Positions 5,766 through 8,441 of a stretch of DNA of 8,441 nt are shown piece by piece. This DNA comes from an uncultured Candidatus Saccharibacteria bacterium (GTDB lineage: Bacteria > Patescibacteriota > Saccharimonadia > Saccharimonadales > Saccharimonadaceae), in contig CAMHIH010000030.1 of the NCBI GenBank assembly GCA_946185175.1, positions 1-8,441 of the forward strand. Reading direction: 5' to 3'. A model generated the notes under the pieces. It was not told the DNA's origin. It saw only the letters and a program-made list of their open reading frames with translations, and did no database searches. Both the position numbers and the translations under genes were made by a program. Every line of letters starts with the position of its first letter. Position 1 is the first letter of the stretch.

Positions 5766-8153
5766 TTATTGCTCCTCTGCTTCGTTAGTGGCTGTTTCAT
5801 TGCCGAGTATGCGGTCGGCATATTCTTCGAGATCGATACCGAGTAATTCGCTGAGGTGCTTGAGGGTGGCCTCGTCTCTTTTAGCTAGAAGTGCACGAGT
5901 GACAGTTTGTTCTGGCGAAGTCATGGCGTCGAATATGCTCGGATCGCTATCTTGTTTTTCGGGATTCTCGGCCGTAGTGACTTCGGTGCCGGCATATTCT
6001 GCCATTTGGGCGGCAATTTCGTCGGCGCGTTCGCCGGCGGTTTCCGTAAAGATGTCGACCATATTGATGAGTTGGTCAACGTTAAGTTCCATCATTTCGC
6101 GACGCTTTTCGGCTTCTGCAATAGCAGTAGTGTCGGTCTCGGTGGTTGTGTCATCGGTGGTTTCCGCTCCGTCGCCCTCATCTTCTTTGCGTTTACGTAG
6201 CGCTAAGTAGATGCCGGTGCCAGCTAGGCCAAGCATTGCAGCATCCCAGGCAACATTCTCCCAGATAATGCGCTTCGTTTGACCGCCATCGGTCACCTCG
6301 ATGCTTTGAATGGTGTGGACGCGACCTTCCGAGTCGAGCACTTGCTCGCCTGGTCGATATAAGCTACCGTCTTCATGTCGAATTGAAATCGTGGAGGTAG
6401 TACCATCGTCGTTCATGATTTCGACTACGCCATCATCGCCAAGGTCATCAGTTTCGCCGGTGGCTTCATGCTCCGTGGTGATGGTATGAGTAACCTCTTG
6501 GTCTTCGTAGTGACCCGGAACAAAAGTTTCAGTTTCGAATGTTTGCGTCTCGTCGACTTTCCAACTGGATACTATGTCGCCCGACCAGCCCGTGACGGGG
6601 TCGTTTAAATGAATATGTATTTCGACTGGGCCGGTATGATTTTGCTGGACTTGTTGGACTAATTCTTGTAATGAGCCGCTATCGCCATTGCCAACGTAGA
6701 AATTGCCAAGATATTCGCCGGTTGTCGGGTCAAGTACGACTAGGCGGTCGACTTTATAGCTTCCTTCTGGCCGTAGTCCCTCGTTATCGATAGTTCCATG
6801 ATTGTCGGCGCCACCATATTCGTAATCTGGCGACTCCCAGAATTCCGTACCTTCGGCGACGTCGATTGTTCCGCCAAGTTCCGTGTCTTGCATTAGCTGT
6901 TCTATGGCGAGTTGGCGATATTGTTCTGCGTCGCTCTCGATAGTGACCTCTCCGGTAACAACTTCCGGTTCGATGTAGGTGCTTTCGGTCGTTGTGTAGC
7001 TTTGTTCGACCTGAGTAGTCGTTGCGACGCGGGCGGCATCTGGATTATCTATTGTGGTTGTTGGCGGTTTCATCATGCTGAGTGCAAGTATTAAAATGAG
7101 TCCACCGGTTGCGAGTCTTTGATCGAGATGTTTATGTTTTTGCTCGACGGCACGTATAACCTCTTCGCGTTGTTCGGCTGGTATTTCCTCTTCGAGAACT
7201 TCTTTGATAATTTCATAAGTCTTCGGCGGAATATCCTCATCCTCTGGAGAGTCTACCTCGTCTTCGCCGTCAGTGTCGCCGGTTGGCCCTGTTTGAGTTT
7301 CTGGGTCTTTGGCTGGTGGCAAGTCGCCGTCAATTAGTGGAATAGGCGCTTCGCCGGGATTAGTAGGAGTATCATCTTCTGGTTTGGCTGGAGTTTCGTC
7401 TTCTGGTTTTTCTGGCTGTCCAGGTTTTTCGGGTTTTTCGCCAGGATAAGTCGGTGGAGTTGGAACGCTTTCCGTAGGGGTGTCAGTGGGTGTGTCTTCG
7501 CCTGGTTTCTTGCGTTTGCCGCCAAAAACACGTTTCCACCAAGGTTCTTTTTTGGTTTTAGGAGGTTTTGGCTCGTTGTTGTCACTACGACCAGGATGTT
7601 CGCCTGGAGTTGGCGGTTGTGGTGGCCGAGGCGGAATTGGCTCTGGCGGAATCGGTGGCACTGGAGGTATGGGCGGAACTGGTGGTACGGGCGGGATTGG
7701 TGGTACTGGTGGATTCGGTTCGTCTGGTTTGTGCTCAAAATTAATAATTCTTGCACTAGTTAATAGACTGACAGTATCTTCATGAATGCCATCAGTAGCA
7801 TCGCCGGTCTTGAGGAAAGCTTTGCGTTCTTCGAGCGGCGTTGCATTCCAGTCCGCGATGGCGTCTTCGACTTTTTTGCGATAGCTTTCATCTTTTGGCG
7901 TCTCGCCATCCCAAGCTGTATCAAAAAATTCACCCCATTTCGCGCCGTCAACGGTTGCGCTGTCTTCTGAGAAGAATTCAACCGCTTCCATTTTGTAAGA
8001 TTCAGGTGCTTCTTCGCCACGTTGCTTGAGCTCTTCGTTAATGCGTTGCATAGCGGTTTCACGGTTAAAACCGCCTGGTGTGCCAACGTTTTCCCAGCCG
8101 GATTTGCCGCTGCCAGACTGTTCGCCGGAGCCGTCTTCATGATTATTCGGCAT
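5766..8153 (-). CDS. Large proline-rich two-pass membrane protein, unknown function
   Basis: I do not recognise this 795-residue, cysteine-free protein. In order: a Gly/Ser-rich start (1-30) without signal peptide; a helical domain (30-140) with paired aromatics (KWGEFFDTAW); seven tandem PP[V/I] units (148-168) and more proline pairs to 183; a basic-aromatic patch EPWWKRVFGGKRKK (203-216); a Pro/Glu/Lys/Thr-rich acidic stretch (217-310); a charged helix (311-346); a short hydrophobic segment (347-361); a Thr-rich stalk (364-392) and beta-rich domain with many Asp/Gly/Asn turns (400-630); a second hydrophobic segment (635-652) followed by RKRK; and an acidic helical tail (653-795). Flanking charges suggest both ends are cytoplasmic and about 270 residues are outside. 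Its own promoter and ribosome site fix the ATG at 8153. It leads a two-gene unit with the 78-residue protein. A cell-surface, adhesion or division-site role is possible but unsupported. Confidence 0.88.
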   Translation of the reverse strand: MPNNHEDGSGEQSGSGKSGWENVGTPGGFNRETAMQRINEELKQRGEEAPESYKMEAVEFFSEDSATVDGAKWGEFFDTAWDGETPKDESYRKKVEDAIADWNATPLEERKAFLKTGDATDGIHEDTVSLLTSARIINFEHKPDEPNPPVPPIPPVPPVPPIPPVPPIPPEPIPPRPPQPPTPGEHPGRSDNNEPKPPKTKKEPWWKRVFGGKRKKPGEDTPTDTPTESVPTPPTYPGEKPEKPGQPEKPEDETPAKPEDDTPTNPGEAPIPLIDGDLPPAKDPETQTGPTGDTDGEDEVDSPEDEDIPPKTYEIIKEVLEEEIPAEQREEVIRAVEQKHKHLDQRLATGGLILILALSMMKPPTTTIDNPDAARVATTTQVEQSYTTTESTYIEPEVVTGEVTIESDAEQYRQLAIEQLMQDTELGGTIDVAEGTEFWESPDYEYGGADNHGTIDNEGLRPEGSYKVDRLVVLDPTTGEYLGNFYVGNGDSGSLQELVQQVQQNHTGPVEIHIHLNDPVTGWSGDIVSSWKVDETQTFETETFVPGHYEDQEVTHTITTEHEATGETDDLGDDGVVEIMNDDGTTSTISIRHEDGSLYRPGEQVLDSEGRVHTIQSIEVTDGGQTKRIIWENVAWDAAMLGLAGTGIYLALRKRKEDEGDGAETTDDTTTETDTTAIAEAEKRREMMELNVDQLINMVDIFTETAGERADEIAAQMAEYAGTEVTTAENPEKQDSDPSIFDAMTSPEQTVTRALLAKRDEATLKHLSELLGIDLEEYADRILGNETATNEAEEQ
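5772..5778 (-). promoter_or_regulatory. Ribosome binding site of the 78-residue protein gene
   Basis: AGAGGAG on the minus strand, 8 nt before the ATG at 5763 and within the last codons of the 795-residue gene (the EAEEQ end). Confidence 0.75.
7650..7712 (-). repeat. Seven tandem PP[V/I] codon triplets in the 795-residue protein
   Basis: Nine-base units encode PPV, PPI, PPV, PPV, PPI, PPV, PPI (residues 148-168). Every unit differs in codons (for example CCACCAGTA, CCGCCCGTA, CCTCCAGTG), so the amino acid pattern is kept while the DNA has diverged. The region continues with PPEPIPPRPPQPPTP. The plus strand here is G-rich. A rigid polyproline II rod is the likely structure. Confidence 0.85.
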
Positions 8154-8163
8154 GATTAATTTT

Positions 8164-8168
8164 CCCTC
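8164..8168 (-). promoter_or_regulatory. Ribosome binding site of the 795-residue protein gene
   Basis: GAGGG on the minus strand, 10 nt before the ATG at 8153, within a predicted leader of about 22 nt. Confidence 0.65.
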
Positions 8169-8182
8169 ACTTAATTATTTCT

Positions 8183-8191
8183 ATTATAACA
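8183..8191 (-). promoter_or_regulatory. Extended -10 promoter of the two-gene unit
   Basis: The minus strand reads TGT-TATAAT, a perfect extended -10. The -35 position at 17-nt spacing (8206-8211) is the GC-rich stem of the neighbouring terminator and does not resemble a -35 box. The expected start is near 8176. Confidence 0.7.
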
Positions 8192-8200
8192 AAGCATAAG

Positions 8201-8224
8201 AAAAACCGCCCAATTTGGGCGGTT
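8201..8224 (-). terminator. Rho-independent terminator of the rightmost gene
   Basis: On the minus strand AACCGCCC, loop AAATT and GGGCGGTT form an 8-bp GC-rich stem (10 bp if the A-T pairs in the loop close), followed by TTT and then CTTAT. The plus strand has no T-run after the hairpin, so it works mainly for the minus-strand gene ending at 8245. Confidence 0.88.
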
Positions 8225-8244
8225 GGATGCGATTTATTGTTTCT

Positions 8245-8441
8245 TTACAAGCTAGCTTCGACGGCGGCCCAAGTGGCATCTTCGTTGTCGGCCGGGATGA
8301 TAACTGTGACTTGATCTCCAACTTTAATGCGGAAATATGTAACGGATGCATAAAGGATTTTGTATTCCTTGCCATTTACTTCGACAAAATATTGGTCGTC
8401 ATGGCTGGTGAGTGTGCCAATAACGGTTTTGCGCTCTACTG
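8245..8441 (-). CDS. C-terminal 64 residues of a protein of unknown function (5' end outside window)
   Basis: This open frame enters from the right edge and stops with TAA at 8247-8245, just before a terminator; reading in this frame gives 64 residues with no start visible. The visible part is beta-rich: TVIGTLTSHDDQYFVEVNGKEYKI, then a YASVTYFRIKVGDQVTVIIPA strand series, ending WAAVEASL. The short strands, VGDQV turn and lack of hydrophobic helices suggest a small beta-barrel (OB- or SH3-like). I cannot name the protein, and the fold is an inference. Its termination before the promoter of the 795-residue gene shows the two are separate transcription units. Confidence 0.7.
   Translation of the reverse strand, partial: VERKTVIGTLTSHDDQYFVEVNGKEYKILYASVTYFRIKVGDQVTVIIPADNEDATWAAVEASL

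Noticed and set aside
5737..6210. 157-codon plus-strand open frame rich in serine and valine
   Set aside because: It is antisense to the C-terminal part of the 795-residue gene, and its composition simply mirrors that gene's acidic codons.
7605..7715. CRISPR or mobile-element repeat
   Set aside because: The repeat is a 9-nt codon repeat inside one open frame with no spacers, inverted ends or target duplication.
7480..7785. Glycine-rich plus-strand open frame resembling PE_PGRS-type sequence
   Set aside because: The glycine repeats are the reverse complement of the proline codons of the real gene; no promoter or ribosome site is present.
8184..8375. 63-codon minus-strand open frame
   Set aside because: It runs through a terminator and a promoter in another frame; the frame ending at 8245 gives a better, beta-rich protein ending just before the terminator.
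1..8441. Alternative genetic code with TGA as glycine
   Set aside because: The dnaX frame ends at a TGA exactly at the dnaB start, and the DnaB Walker A glycine that I checked is encoded by GGT.

Overview
The window looks like part of a small-genome bacterium of the Candidate Phyla Radiation, most likely Candidatus Saccharibacteria (TM7). The support is indirect. DnaX has a shortened, cysteine-free ATPase domain whose wording fits my memory of Saccharibacteria DnaX. Genes are tightly packed, with overlaps of 8 and 47 nt. The large membrane proteins are uncharacterised. TGA appears to be a stop (dnaX ends in TGA, dnaB in TAG, the other complete genes in TAA), and the DnaB Walker A glycine that I checked is a normal GGT, which argues against the TGA=Gly code of Gracilibacteria/SR1. 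The phylum call is an inference without any database search.

Left part (1-5069, all minus strand; transcription runs right to left). The order of transcription is dnaX (clamp-loader subunit), dnaB (replicative helicase, ATGAGTGA overlap with dnaX), a polytopic GT-C-like membrane protein, ybaB (nucleoid-associated protein, overlapping the previous gene by 47 nt) and recR (recombination mediator, cut by the window edge). In many bacteria dnaX-ybaB-recR are adjacent. Here that cluster appears split by dnaB and a membrane-protein gene. Both proteins of the cluster that normally bind structural zinc have lost the site: DnaX lacks the Cys4 segment altogether and RecR keeps only one of four cysteines.

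Middle (5070-5529). An 88-bp divergent promoter region separates dnaX from a plus-strand gene for a 113-residue three-helix membrane protein. That gene ends in a rho-independent terminator whose A- and T-flanked stem can work in both directions, between convergent genes.

Right part (5527-8441, minus strand). A two-gene unit encodes a 795-residue, cysteine-free, proline-rich protein with two predicted membrane segments, and then a 78-residue soluble protein 2 nt downstream. Its promoter sits directly against the terminator of the next gene, of which only the last 64 codons are visible. None of these three genes has a function I can name.

Promoters share a pattern: an extended -10 (TGnTAnnnT) with little or no -35. 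At dnaX and at the membrane-protein gene the -10 lies only 8 and 7 nt before the start codon, which predicts leaderless mRNAs. The 795-residue gene has a longer leader with a Shine-Dalgarno. The most distinctive content is the paired zinc-site loss, the leaderless-type promoters and the unrecognised 795-residue protein. I see no CRISPR array, mobile element, tRNA or rRNA, and no gene-free stretch over 300 bases.
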